A stretch of 35,039 nt of DNA from Lentimicrobiaceae bacterium (GTDB taxonomy: Bacteria > Bacteroidota > Bacteroidia > Bacteroidales > F082), in contig SUWT01000020.1 in assembly GCA_015061335.1 (NCBI GenBank), positions 1 through 35,039 of the forward strand, written 5' to 3'. Numbering within the stretch: position 1 is the stretch's first letter; each line of letters begins with the position of its first letter. The notes below the pieces were generated by a model, which had not been told where the DNA came from, made no database searches, and saw nothing but the letters and a program-made list of their open reading frames with translations. Made by a program: the position numbers and the translations under genes. Shown here in pieces: positions 16,936 to 27,921 of the stretch.

Positions 16936-17862
16936 TTACAATATCTCTCTAATATCTTTCTCATCAATCTCAAGTTGTCGCCTCATGACTTCCAGATTTT
17001 CAAATATACGCTCGTCTCTTATCCTTTTCACAAAACGTATCTTAACGGTCTTATCATACAGATTTCCTTCAAAATCAAAGACATGCACTTCTATACTCTC
17101 TACTCTATCATTATTAATTGTAGGTTTCGTTCCAATATATGTCATTGATTTATATGATTTTCCATCGAAGTCGATGTATGTTGCATAAACTCCGGGAGTT
17201 TCAATGAGACGAAACTCCTTGTTAACTTCCAAATTTGCTGTCGGGAAACCAATCTCTCGACCAATTTTCTTACCTCCAACAACTTTTCCAATATAAGCAA
17301 ATTGATAACCCAAAAGCTGATTTGCATGCTCTACATTGCCCTGTTGTAAAGAATGACGTATTTTTGTAGAACTTACAGCTATATTCTCAACGTCCTGAGC
17401 AGGAATACGTTGTACCTTAAAACGATACATATTGCCTAAGTCGTACAGCAAATTAAAATCACCCATTCTGTTCTTTCCAAAATGATGATCATATCCTATC
17501 ACTATCTTCACCGGTGCAATTTTATCGATGACATAATCACGAATAAAACTCTCTGATGAGATACGTGAAAACTCCTTTGTAAAATTTACTATAATGAGAT
17601 TATCAATACCTAGATCGTCGAGATGTTTAATCTTTTCTTCTTGAGTTGTGATAAAACGAAGATTAGCGCTGTCAATATTTAAGACCTGACGAGGATGAGG
17701 ATAGAAAGTAATCACTACCGTCTCTCCTCCAATCTCTTTGGCAGTCTTAACCATATCTTTCAGAATAGCTTGATGCCCAAGATGCACTCCATCGAAAGTA
17801 CCTATTGTTACTATGGCATTGCTTACCTTTTTATATTCTAAAAAATTATTATATATTTTCAT
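16936..17862 (-). CDS. ribF: Bifunctional riboflavin kinase / FAD synthetase
   Basis: The 308-residue RibF makes FMN from riboflavin and then FAD. The N-terminal adenylyltransferase domain shows TIGTFDGVHLGHQ (19-31), a HIGH-like nucleotide site, plus TFYPHPRQVL and IGYDHHFGKNRMGD. The C-terminal riboflavin kinase domain shows GREIGFPTANLEV (201-213) and the GVYAT strand with the family's barrel. Its ATG overlaps the stop of asd (ATGA), implying translational coupling. Length and both active-site blocks are normal. Confidence 0.97.
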   Translation of the reverse strand: MKIYNNFLEYKKVSNAIVTIGTFDGVHLGHQAILKDMVKTAKEIGGETVVITFYPHPRQVLNIDSANLRFITTQEEKIKHLDDLGIDNLIIVNFTKEFSRISSESFIRDYVIDKIAPVKIVIGYDHHFGKNRMGDFNLLYDLGNMYRFKVQRIPAQDVENIAVSSTKIRHSLQQGNVEHANQLLGYQFAYIGKVVGGKKIGREIGFPTANLEVNKEFRLIETPGVYATYIDFDGKSYKSMTYIGTKPTINNDRVESIEVHVFDFEGNLYDKTVKIRFVKRIRDERIFENLEVMRRQLEIDEKDIREIL

Positions 17863-18848
17863 TTGATAAAATTCTCAATAACATATTTTGCTATCTGCAC
17901 AGCATTCGTAGCAGCACCCTTTCTGATATTATCGGAAACGACCCATAGATTCAGTCCTTTCTCAATACTGAAGTCTCTTCTTATTCTACCAACAAACACC
18001 TCGTCCTTATCATACGACATCAATGGCGTAGGATAGATATTCTCATCAATATTATCATAAACCTCTACACCTGGAGTCGATGACAAGATACCTTTAACAT
18101 CATCTATATCATATTGTTGTGCAAATTGAACATTAACACTTTCCGAATGTCCGCCATAAACAGGAACCCGTACCACAGTAGCAGTAACAGCAATATCAGA
18201 ATGCAAGATCTTGTTAGTCTCAAACACAAGTTTCTCTTCCTCAGCAGTATAAGCATTATCGGAGAAGTTCCCTCCATGTGGTATCACATTCTCGTGAATC
18301 TGATAAGGATATGCCGGATTATCACAACGCTCACCTCTCTGTTCCGCACTCAGCTGGTTCAAACCCTTATGACCACTTCCACTCACCGACTGATAAGTAG
18401 AAATAACCAAACGTTTCACATCATATTTCTTATGTAAAGGCGCAACCGCCATCAACATACATATCGTCGTACAATTAGGATTCGCTATAATATGGCTATC
18501 AGCACTTATGTCAGAAGCATTGATCTCCGGTATTACTAATGGAATATCGCTATGCTTACGCCATGCAGAGCTGTTATCAATAACGTATGTACCTTTCCCC
18601 GCAAACCTCTCCGCATATAGTAACGAGACTTCGGCTCCCGCAGAAAAAATCGCTATGTCAGGATTACTCTCAATAGCATCCTCTATACTCACAACCGTCA
18701 ATTCCCTCCCATCAAAATTTATCTTCTTTCCTATAGACTTCTCCGAGGCAGCAACTACCATCTCGTCAATATGCAAATCTTGCTCCACCAAAACTTGTAA
18801 AATCTTCTGTCCTACCAAACCCGTAGCTCCTATAACAGCAACCTTCAT
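17859..18848 (-). CDS. asd: Aspartate-semialdehyde dehydrogenase
   Basis: The 329-residue enzyme reduces aspartyl phosphate to aspartate semialdehyde, the branch point to lysine, diaminopimelate, threonine and methionine. The Rossmann start is VAVIGATGLVGQ (3-14). The active-site cysteine is C126 in NPNCTT, with the substrate-binding SVSGSGHKG block (155-162) and the catalytic histidine H234 in GGHSESVNV. Full length. It is first in a run with ribF and the C69 gene. On the minus strand upstream, TAACTTTTG (18919-18927) resembles the -7 box but has one extra base. Confidence 0.97.
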   Translation of the reverse strand: MKVAVIGATGLVGQKILQVLVEQDLHIDEMVVAASEKSIGKKINFDGRELTVVSIEDAIESNPDIAIFSAGAEVSLLYAERFAGKGTYVIDNSSAWRKHSDIPLVIPEINASDISADSHIIANPNCTTICMLMAVAPLHKKYDVKRLVISTYQSVSGSGHKGLNQLSAEQRGERCDNPAYPYQIHENVIPHGGNFSDNAYTAEEEKLVFETNKILHSDIAVTATVVRVPVYGGHSESVNVQFAQQYDIDDVKGILSSTPGVEVYDNIDENIYPTPLMSYDKDEVFVGRIRRDFSIEKGLNLWVVSDNIRKGAATNAVQIAKYVIENFIK

Positions 18849-19034
18849 CTCTTAATTATTATTAACTTATTATTTCTTTTTTCCCATTTTATTCCCTATT
18901 TTTTAACACTTTTTATGACAAAAGTTAAAAATAGTTAAAAATCAACAACTTATAAAAATATTTTGTACTTTTACCTGCAAATATACAATTATTTTGCGAA
19001 TTTTATATGCCAAAAACTCAAAAACATTATTGTT

Positions 19035-19997
19035 ATGAAGTCAAATAAACTTACCTTATTAATAACGGCTTTTCTATTATGCCATTATTCTTTTTGCAAT
19101 AACACCAAACTTTTCACTAATAATCACATCCATAAAAGTGAAAAATTCTCCGATAGTATTATTATAAACGAAATATTGTTTAATCCAATCTCTCCTGGCG
19201 TAGATTATATCGAACTGTATAATAACTCCATTAACGAAATCGACATTTGTAATTACTCTATTGGAAGAATCAGAGAATCATTTCCCAATCCTCCCGACAC
19301 CTCTCTTAAAGTAATTTGCTCAGAATCATACATATTGCCTCCTAAGTCTTATGTATTACTCTCAACAAATAGCGAAATGGTCAGTTATCAGTATGTTTGT
19401 TCCTCCGATAATTTTCTTGAGATGAAATCCTTCCCTTCTCTCCCAAACGACGAGGCTATGGTAATACTCTGCAACCAACATAAAGATATTATTGACGAGA
19501 TGTATTACTCCGATAAAATGCACCACGATCTTCTTATAGAAACTAAGGGCGTCGCTTTAGAACGTATCTCCTTCGACAATTCTTCACTAGATCGAAACAA
19601 TTGGACATCAGCATCATACACTACAAATTACGGTACCCCTGGATACAGAAATTCCATGGCCGTAGATCTTCTTGAAGAAAAAATAATGAATGAAATAAAT
19701 ATTATTCCTGAGATATTTTCTCCTAACGGAGATGGTCGTGATGATATTTGTAGTATCAATTATATGTTTGATAAAAACGGATATAATATGAATATTAAGA
19801 TCTTTAACTCTAAAGGCATTTTTGTCAAAAACCTGCTTAACAATAGTTTAATAGATAATAAAGGTAGCATAACATGGAATGGAGGCGATGACAATAACCG
19901 CATCCTTGATCCGGGTATCTACATCATTCAAGCCGAGATCTTCGACTTGAACGGATATGTGAAAAGAATGAGGAAAGTAGTAGTGATAGCACCTTAA
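19035..19997 (+). CDS. Secreted lamin-tail-domain protein with gliding-motility-type C-terminus
   Basis: The 320-residue product has a signal-like N-terminus (hydrophobic 5-19, then C21). A lamin tail domain (LTD) spans about 41-190, seen in IIINEILFNP, DYIELYNNS and the YILPPKSYVLLST strand, with the typical late NYGTPGYRNS. The C-terminal ~100 residues (from about 223) match the gliding-motility-associated or FlgD-like Ig repeat found at the ends of exported Bacteroidota proteins: IFSPNGDGRDD, MNIKIFNSKGIFVKNL, WNGGDDNNRILDPGIYII. This suggests export to the surface, perhaps by the type IX system (type B-like signal). I chose ATG 19035 because upstream codons lack a signal peptide. LTDs occur in adhesins and nucleases, but no catalytic domain is visible. 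The gene stands alone; stop codons of this gene and the BASS gene are only 4 bases apart. Confidence 0.75.
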   Translation: MKSNKLTLLITAFLLCHYSFCNNTKLFTNNHIHKSEKFSDSIIINEILFNPISPGVDYIELYNNSINEIDICNYSIGRIRESFPNPPDTSLKVICSESYILPPKSYVLLSTNSEMVSYQYVCSSDNFLEMKSFPSLPNDEAMVILCNQHKDIIDEMYYSDKMHHDLLIETKGVALERISFDNSSLDRNNWTSASYTTNYGTPGYRNSMAVDLLEEKIMNEINIIPEIFSPNGDGRDDICSINYMFDKNGYNMNIKIFNSKGIFVKNLLNNSLIDNKGSITWNGGDDNNRILDPGIYIIQAEIFDLNGYVKRMRKVVVIAP

Positions 19998-20001
19998 AAT
20001 A

Positions 20002-20853
20002 CTACTTCTTCATTCTTTTCACCACCGCAACATATATTAAAAGTATCACATTCATCAACAAGGCATAAATGATAGCTGGTATAGCCATTTCACCACTATT
20101 AAAAATAAAAGGAGAACTTGCGATAGCAATCGCTTGAGCAGCATTCTGCATACCAACCTCTATAACAATTGTTCTACGCACTGCCTTACCCGATTTCGTA
20201 AACCTAGACAATAAGGAACTGCACAACATGGCCGATAATATCAATATCGCTACCGTTACACCTAAAACAGCAAAATTATCTTTTATCTCTTGTGTGTACT
20301 GCAAAAAGAAAATCAAAGCTAATGTCATAAGAGCAGGGAACGCCAATTTCCCTAAAACCCTATTTGTCTTATTAGCCGCTTCAGGATATAAACGACGAAA
20401 TAGTATTCCCACTAATAATGGTACAAAAAGTAATACTATATTTTGCATTATCAGTCTTCCAAAAGGGAGATGAATATCTATACCACTTTGTTCTGATACA
20501 AACCCTGATACGAATTCCATGATAATGGGTATTGTAAACATTGTAATAATGCTACTTATAGCTGTCAAAGTTACCGACAAGGCAACATCTCCTTTTGCGA
20601 GCATAGAAAAAACATTAGATGAACTTCCTCCGGGACAACATGCTATCAATACCAATCCCATAAAATAAACAGCAGGAAGTTTTAAGAAATAAGCCAATGC
20701 AAAGGCTATTATAGGCAATAATACTATCTGTCCTATCATTCCGACTATTACTGCTTGCGGGTTACGAGCCACATTGGTAAAAGACTCTTTGTTTAAATCT
20801 GTGCCCAGTAAAAACATCAGGACAATCAGAATAGGCATCACTATCCAGATCAT
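20002..20853 (-). CDS. BASS-family (bile acid:sodium symporter-like) transporter
   Basis: The 283-residue membrane protein is hydrophobic throughout, with about nine or ten membrane segments. Family signatures include LIACCPGGSSSNVFSMLAKGDVALSVTLTAISS (about residues 68-100), the unwound sodium-site region of BASS/SBF transporters, and the matching EVGMQNAAQAIAIASSPF in the second half. BASS members move bile acids, pantothenate, 2-keto acids or other organic anions with sodium; the substrate here cannot be read from sequence. It lies downstream of atpC but is separated by a hairpin terminator, so it is probably a separate unit. Confidence 0.9.
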   Translation of the reverse strand: MIWIVMPILIVLMFLLGTDLNKESFTNVARNPQAVIVGMIGQIVLLPIIAFALAYFLKLPAVYFMGLVLIACCPGGSSSNVFSMLAKGDVALSVTLTAISSIITMFTIPIIMEFVSGFVSEQSGIDIHLPFGRLIMQNIVLLFVPLLVGILFRRLYPEAANKTNRVLGKLAFPALMTLALIFFLQYTQEIKDNFAVLGVTVAILILSAMLCSSLLSRFTKSGKAVRRTIVIEVGMQNAAQAIAIASSPFIFNSGEMAIPAIIYALLMNVILLIYVAVVKRMKK

Positions 20854-20871
20854 AAATTAAATCCAAATATA

Positions 20872-20898
20872 AAGACGCATCATCAAGTGATACGTCTT
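20872..20898 (-). terminator. Hairpin terminator after atpC
   Basis: An 11-bp stem AAGACGCATCA/TGATACGTCTT with a 5-base loop. The single mismatch (C20878/A20892 on the plus strand) becomes a G-U wobble in minus-strand RNA, so it folds fully only in the atpC direction. The U-tract that follows is interrupted (TTTATATTT). Confidence 0.65.
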
Positions 20899-20940
20899 AG
20901 CATTAATTTTCAATTTTCAACTTTTAATTTTCAATTATAA

Positions 20941-23288
<2,348 letters not shown>

Positions 23289-23292
<4 letters not shown>

Positions 23293-23684
23293 TTATTCTT
23301 TTGTCCCATTTTTGCCTCAACACTAAGGGTAGCATGTGGCACAGCACGCAATCTCTCTTTAGGAATCAACTTGCCTGTCACACGACAAACCCCGTATGTC
23401 TTGTTTTCTATACGTATTAAAGCATTCTCTAAATTCTGTATATACTTGTATTGACGAGCCGCTAACTGACCATTCTCCTCCTTCGACAAAACATTGGAGC
23501 CTTCCTCCAAAATCTTAAAAGTCGGAGCTGTGTCTTCTGCATTATCACCTCCGGAAACATTCTCATTTAACATCTCCAAATCCTGACGAGCTCTAGCCAA
23601 TCTTTCTAAAATAAGCTCTCTGAATTCCGCTAACTCCTCGTCTGAATATCTTACCCTATCCTGATTTCTATTATTGTCTTCCAT
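23289..23684 (-). CDS. DksA/TraR-family protein with degenerate zinc finger
   Basis: The 131-residue product has the DksA/TraR plan: a charged coiled-coil hairpin (about 15-95) and a C-terminal YGVCRVTGKLIPKERLRAVPHAT block. Only the first of the four zinc-finger cysteines remains (C100); the others are replaced by Gly, Ser and Ala positions. Such degenerate members are common in this phylum and may keep the fold without zinc. DksA-family proteins bind RNA polymerase through the secondary channel and affect transcription with ppGpp. Whether this one does so is not shown. It has its own promoter box upstream and is followed by overlapping lspA. Confidence 0.88.
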
Positions 23685-23719
23685 ATCTCTTAAGTTGAAT
23701 TAAACTTATATTTCGCCGT

Positions 23720-23727
23720 CAAAGTTA
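23720..23727 (-). promoter_or_regulatory. -7 box TAACTTTG for the dksA-like/lspA/atpDC operon
   Basis: An exact TAnnTTTG on the minus strand, 35 bases before the ATG at 23684, in the 77-base gap after ileS. Confidence 0.6.
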
Positions 23728-23761
23728 ATAATAAATGCTCAATAATACAAGAAAAACTTTC

Positions 23762-26700
23762 TTATGCCTTACAAATTTTTATCTTGACATTTATACCATC
23801 AATAAGCTCGATAGCTTCAACATCATCACCTAATTTATCCAAAACCTCAAGCTTTGCTAATGTTTCCGAACAGATATATGGTTCAAACTTCTCTAAAACC
23901 TTAACAATATTTCCCTCCTTCTCTATGGATAAAATAATATGATCCGTCACCTCAAAACCACTGTCTTTACGCATATTTTGGATTCTGTTGATGATTTCTC
24001 TCGCCAAACCTTCTTCAGCCAACTCAGAAGTGATGGTGATGTCTAAAGCAACTGTAGAATCATCTTGCGTTGCAACAGCCCATCCCGGAATGTCTTCCGT
24101 TGTGATGATAGCGTCATCAAGTTCGAGATGCAGCTCTTGTCCGTCTAAGGTGATGTCCAAATAACCTACGTTTTCAAATGTCCTGATTGTCTCTTGCTCA
24201 ATCTCAGCGAAGAACTGTGTTATCTGTTTTATCATCTTGCCATAACGACGTCCTAAGTTTCTGAGATTTGGTTTTACCTTCTTGACCAAGATGTTCTTGT
24301 CGGCTGTCAGATATTCTATCTCCTTGACGTTGACTTCAGAAAGAATGAGCTGCTCAACCATCTTGAATTGCTCGAGTTCTTTTTCCGACTTGACAGGAAT
24401 CATAATCTTTGATAATGGCTGACGAACACGGATGTTGGCTTTCTTTCTCAACGACAATACCATTGATGAAGCGAGTTGTGCCATCTCCATTCTTTCTTCC
24501 AAGTCTTTATGGATCAATTCCTTGTTAGCGACAGGGAAGTCGGTGAGATGTACTGATTCTGCAGCCTCGCGACCTGTTGCTGCGTTCAAGTCTTGATACA
24601 AACGCTCTGAGAAGAATGGTGCGATAGGACTTGAAATCTTTGCCAAGACATTCAAACAGGTGTATAAAGTCTGATATGCCGATGTCTTGTCTGCCGTGAC
24701 ATCACTCTTCCAGAAACGACGGCGTGAGAGACGTACATACCAGTTGCTCAAGTGTGCATCAACGAATTCCGCTATGGCACGGCCGGCTTTTGTTGGCTCG
24801 TAGTTCTGATAATCTTCATTGACTTCTTCAATCAAAGAGTTCAATTCTGATAAGATCCATCTGTCTATTTCCGGGCGTTCTTCGTAAGGTATCTCTGCTT
24901 CTGAGAAGTCGAATTTATCGATATTGGCATACAATGCGAAGAATGCGTATGTATTATATAATGTTCCGAAGAATTTACGGCGTACTTCATCAACGCCTTC
25001 TTCGTCAAACTTGAGGTTGTCCCATGGTTGTGAGTTTGTTATCATGTACCAACGTACTGCGTCGGCACCGTATTTTTCTATCGCTTCAAATGGATCGACG
25101 GCGTTGCCGAGACGTTTCGACATCTTGTTGCCGTTCTTGTCCAGGACCAAACCGTTAGAGATAACTGTCTTGTAAGATACGGAATCTGAAATCATTGTGG
25201 CGATGGCGTGTAATGTGAAGAACCAACCACGTGTTTGGTCAACGCCTTCTGCTATGAAGTCTGCCGGGAAAGTCTCGTCATTGAGTTTGCCTTCTTCACC
25301 CATATAATGGATCTGCGCGTAAGGCATTGCTCCTGAATCGAACCATACGTCGATGAGGTCTGGCTCGCGGAACATCTTTCTTCCGTCTGATGAAACTAAT
25401 ATTACGTTGTCGATATAAGGTCTATGTAAGTCGAAGCTGTTATAATCTTCCGAAGCGTATGGGTTTTCTGTCATGAAACCTGCTTTCACCGACTCGTCTA
25501 TTCTCTCGCGGAGTTCAGCTACGCTGCCGATACAAACTTCTTCTGTGCCGTCTTCTGTTCTCCAGATTGGAAGCGGTGTTCCCCAGTAACGTGAACGTGA
25601 CAAGTTCCAGTCAACTAAGTTTTCCAACCAGTTCCCGAAACGACCGCTACCTGTTGCTTCCGGTTTCCAGTTGATAGTCTTGTTAAGTTCTATCATTCTG
25701 TCTTTAAGAGCTGTGCTGCGGATAAACCAACTGTCTAATGGATAGTAGAGAACAGGTTTGTCGGTACGCCAGCAGTGTGGATAGTTGTGAGTATGTTTTT
25801 CGCTCTTGAAGAGTTTGCCTTCTTCTTTCAACATAACTACGATATCAACATCCAATGATTTATCTTTCTCAGTCTTTGTTGGATCGAAAGCGTTTTTCAC
25901 GAACTGACCTGCGTAAGGACGGTATGCTTCAACGTTCATGAAGTTCTTTACGAATTCTTCGTCTAAGTCTTCTATCTTGAAGAACTTGCCGGTCTTGTCA
26001 ACCATTGGTTGAGCCTTGCCGTCTTTGTCGATCATTTGGAGTGGAGGTATGCCGCTTTGTTTTGCCACGCGGTCGTCATCAGCGCCGAAGGTAGGAGCGA
26101 TATGGACGATACCGGTACCGTCTTCTGTACTAACGTAGTCGCCGTGGATGACGCGGAATGCGCCTTCGCCTGGATTGACCCAAGGAATGAGTTGCTCATA
26201 TTCCAAACCTACGAGCTCTTTGCCTTTGCAAGTACCGAGAACTTCGTAAGGAAGTTTCTTGTCGCCGACTTTATAATCTTCGAATGATGGTTTTTCTGCC
26301 TCGCTTGGGAAGAACGAACCCATCAATGGAGTTGCTATGACGAAATATGCTGTTTCACCGCTTACTGGATTTACAGATTTCACGAGGTTATAGTCGATGC
26401 CGTTGCCGACACACAATGCTGTGTTTGAAGGCAAGGTCCATGGTGTTGTTGTCCATGCAGCGATCTGGATGCTGTTGAAAGGAATGTCAACGCCGAAAGG
26501 ATTTGCTTTTATTGTTTTTTGTTCGGCTTTGATGCGGAACAGAGCGACGCATGTGAGGTCTTTAACGTCACGGTAGCAACCTGGAATGTTAAGCTCGTGT
26601 GAGCTCAGACCTGTACCGGCTGCCGGTGAGTAAGGTTGTATTGTGTAACCTTTATAGAGAAGACCTTTCTTGTAAATCACTGATAGGAGATACCATAAGG

Positions 26701-27178
26701 TCTCGATATATTCGTTTTTGAATGTGATATAAGGGTCGTCTAAGTTAACCCAGTAACCCATGGTGCGAGTGAGTTCGTCCCACAAGTCTTTATATTTCAT
26801 GACTTCTTCACGGCAAGCCTTGTTGTATTCATCGACGCTGATTTTCACGCCAATGTCTTCTTTGGTGATGCCGAGTTTCTTTTCAACGCCGAGTTCTACG
26901 GGAAGACCGTGAGTATCCCAACCAGCTTTACGAGAGACTCTCTTGCCTTTCAAAGTCTGATAACGGCAGAAGATGTCTTTAATGGTACGTGCCATAACAT
27001 GATGGATACCTGGAGTTCCGTTTGCTGACGGAGGTCCCTCATAGAATACGTATGCTGGACCGTCTTTACGGTTGTCTAAACTCTTTTGGAAGACATCATT
27101 CTCTTCCCAATATTTACGAATCTCTTTGGCTATCTGCGTGAGATTCAAGTTTTTATATTCTCTGTACGAGCCTTTCAT
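23762..27178 (-). CDS. ileS: Isoleucyl-tRNA synthetase (long, type 2-like)
   Basis: The 1138-residue class I enzyme charges tRNA(Ile). The HIGH motif appears as HHVM (59-62) in NGTPGIHHVMART, and KMSKR is at 685-689. The CP1 editing domain is present (AWTTTPWTLPSNTALCVGNG near 241-260, GTGIVHIAPTFGADDD). The long C-terminal half lacks the CxxC zinc-binding end found in type 1 bacterial enzymes such as that of E. coli. This, the length and the sequence style fit the type 2 (eukaryote-like) IleRS, a group known for low sensitivity to mupirocin. A TATCTTTG promoter box lies 35 bases upstream. Confidence 0.97.
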   Translation of the reverse strand: MKGSYREYKNLNLTQIAKEIRKYWEENDVFQKSLDNRKDGPAYVFYEGPPSANGTPGIHHVMARTIKDIFCRYQTLKGKRVSRKAGWDTHGLPVELGVEKKLGITKEDIGVKISVDEYNKACREEVMKYKDLWDELTRTMGYWVNLDDPYITFKNEYIETLWYLLSVIYKKGLLYKGYTIQPYSPAAGTGLSSHELNIPGCYRDVKDLTCVALFRIKAEQKTIKANPFGVDIPFNSIQIAAWTTTPWTLPSNTALCVGNGIDYNLVKSVNPVSGETAYFVIATPLMGSFFPSEAEKPSFEDYKVGDKKLPYEVLGTCKGKELVGLEYEQLIPWVNPGEGAFRVIHGDYVSTEDGTGIVHIAPTFGADDDRVAKQSGIPPLQMIDKDGKAQPMVDKTGKFFKIEDLDEEFVKNFMNVEAYRPYAGQFVKNAFDPTKTEKDKSLDVDIVVMLKEEGKLFKSEKHTHNYPHCWRTDKPVLYYPLDSWFIRSTALKDRMIELNKTINWKPEATGSGRFGNWLENLVDWNLSRSRYWGTPLPIWRTEDGTEEVCIGSVAELRERIDESVKAGFMTENPYASEDYNSFDLHRPYIDNVILVSSDGRKMFREPDLIDVWFDSGAMPYAQIHYMGEEGKLNDETFPADFIAEGVDQTRGWFFTLHAIATMISDSVSYKTVISNGLVLDKNGNKMSKRLGNAVDPFEAIEKYGADAVRWYMITNSQPWDNLKFDEEGVDEVRRKFFGTLYNTYAFFALYANIDKFDFSEAEIPYEERPEIDRWILSELNSLIEEVNEDYQNYEPTKAGRAIAEFVDAHLSNWYVRLSRRRFWKSDVTADKTSAYQTLYTCLNVLAKISSPIAPFFSERLYQDLNAATGREAAESVHLTDFPVANKELIHKDLEERMEMAQLASSMVLSLRKKANIRVRQPLSKIMIPVKSEKELEQFKMVEQLILSEVNVKEIEYLTADKNILVKKVKPNLRNLGRRYGKMIKQITQFFAEIEQETIRTFENVGYLDITLDGQELHLELDDAIITTEDIPGWAVATQDDSTVALDITITSELAEEGLAREIINRIQNMRKDSGFEVTDHIILSIEKEGNIVKVLEKFEPYICSETLAKLEVLDKLGDDVEAIELIDGINVKIKICKA

Positions 27179-27212
27179 ATATCAGCAGTTATTTATTTTT
27201 TTTAATAAGCGA

Positions 27213-27220
27213 CAAAGATA
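27213..27220 (-). promoter_or_regulatory. -7 box TATCTTTG for ileS
   Basis: An exact TAnnTTTG on the minus strand, 34 bases before the ileS ATG, in the 133-base gap shared with the divergent DUF3109 gene. Confidence 0.6.
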
Positions 27221-27298
27221 AGATATTTTCTCATTATAATATAGGTATTTATGAAATAAAATATAAATATTTTTCAACTTTCAGATTTCATTTTTTAT

Positions 27299-27306
27299 TA
27301 CTTTTG
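27299..27306 (+). promoter_or_regulatory. -7 box TACTTTTG for the DUF3109 gene
   Basis: An exact TAnnTTTG followed by CCGCC, ending only five bases before the ATG at 27312. Transcription from it would start at or very near the start codon, predicting a leaderless mRNA. Confidence 0.55.
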
Positions 27307-27311
27307 CCGCC

Positions 27312-27872
27312 ATGATTATAGTTGATAATGTAGTAGTGTCTGACGAGTTTATCAATGCTCGTTTTTGTTGCAATCTTGCACGTTGCAAGGGGGAATGCTG
27401 TGTTGCCGGAGATGCTGGTGCTCCTCTAGAGCCAGAAGAGGTTGGACTTATCGAAGAATATATCGAAGAGATAAAACCTTTTATGCGTGCGGAAGGCATA
27501 GAAGTCATTGAAAATAATGATGTTTATGATTATGACGAAAAAGGCTCCTTGGTCACCCCTTTAGTTAATGACGAGGAATGTGCTTTTGTTTATTTTCACG
27601 AGAACGGCACGGCTTTATGTGCTATAGAAAAAGCTTTTCTGGAAGGCAAGATAGATTTTTGGAAACCTATCAGCTGTCATCTATATCCGATACGACTGAT
27701 AGAGAAAGGAGGCTTCATCCATGTGATGTACCACGAATGGAGCGTATGTGTCCCCGCTAAACGCAAAGGAGAAAAAGATGGCATTCCTTTGTATAAATTC
27801 CTGAAAACACCGATGATACGGCGTTTCGGTGAAGATTGGTACGAAAGATTTGAAAAACAGATTAAAGGATAA
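27312..27872 (+). CDS. DUF3109 family cysteine-rich protein
   Basis: The 186-residue product matches the DUF3109 family of Bacteroidota in length and motifs. Cysteines cluster in FCCNLARCKGECC (C19, C20, C25, C29, C30) with further conserved ones at C90, C103, C122 (PISCHLYPIR) and C146 (WSVCVPA). GDAGAPLEPEEV, the CAIEKA block and the PLYKFLKTPMIRRFGEDWY tail are typical. The pattern resembles YkgJ-type proteins and suggests binding of zinc or an iron-sulfur cluster, but the function is unknown. The start is fixed by the family N-terminus and by the promoter box immediately upstream. A terminator follows. Confidence 0.9.
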   Translation: MIIVDNVVVSDEFINARFCCNLARCKGECCVAGDAGAPLEPEEVGLIEEYIEEIKPFMRAEGIEVIENNDVYDYDEKGSLVTPLVNDEECAFVYFHENGTALCAIEKAFLEGKIDFWKPISCHLYPIRLIEKGGFIHVMYHEWSVCVPAKRKGEKDGIPLYKFLKTPMIRRFGEDWYERFEKQIKG

Positions 27873-27881
27873 ATATATTTA

Positions 27882-27916
27882 AAAAGCCTCGGAAATTTGA
27901 TAATCCCGAGGCTTTT
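27882..27916. terminator. Bidirectional intrinsic terminator between DUF3109 and the yeiH-like gene
   Basis: A stem GCCTCGG/CCGAGGC (27886-27892 with 27906-27912), extended by flanking A4/T4 pairs, with a 13-base loop. T-rich sequence follows on both strands, so it serves both convergent genes. Confidence 0.85.
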
Positions 27917-27921
27917 CCATA

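Noticed and set aside
18963-19034. Upstream start for the lamin-tail protein
   Set aside because: The added 24 residues are not signal-like and overlap the likely promoter region; ATG 19035 starts with a proper signal peptide.
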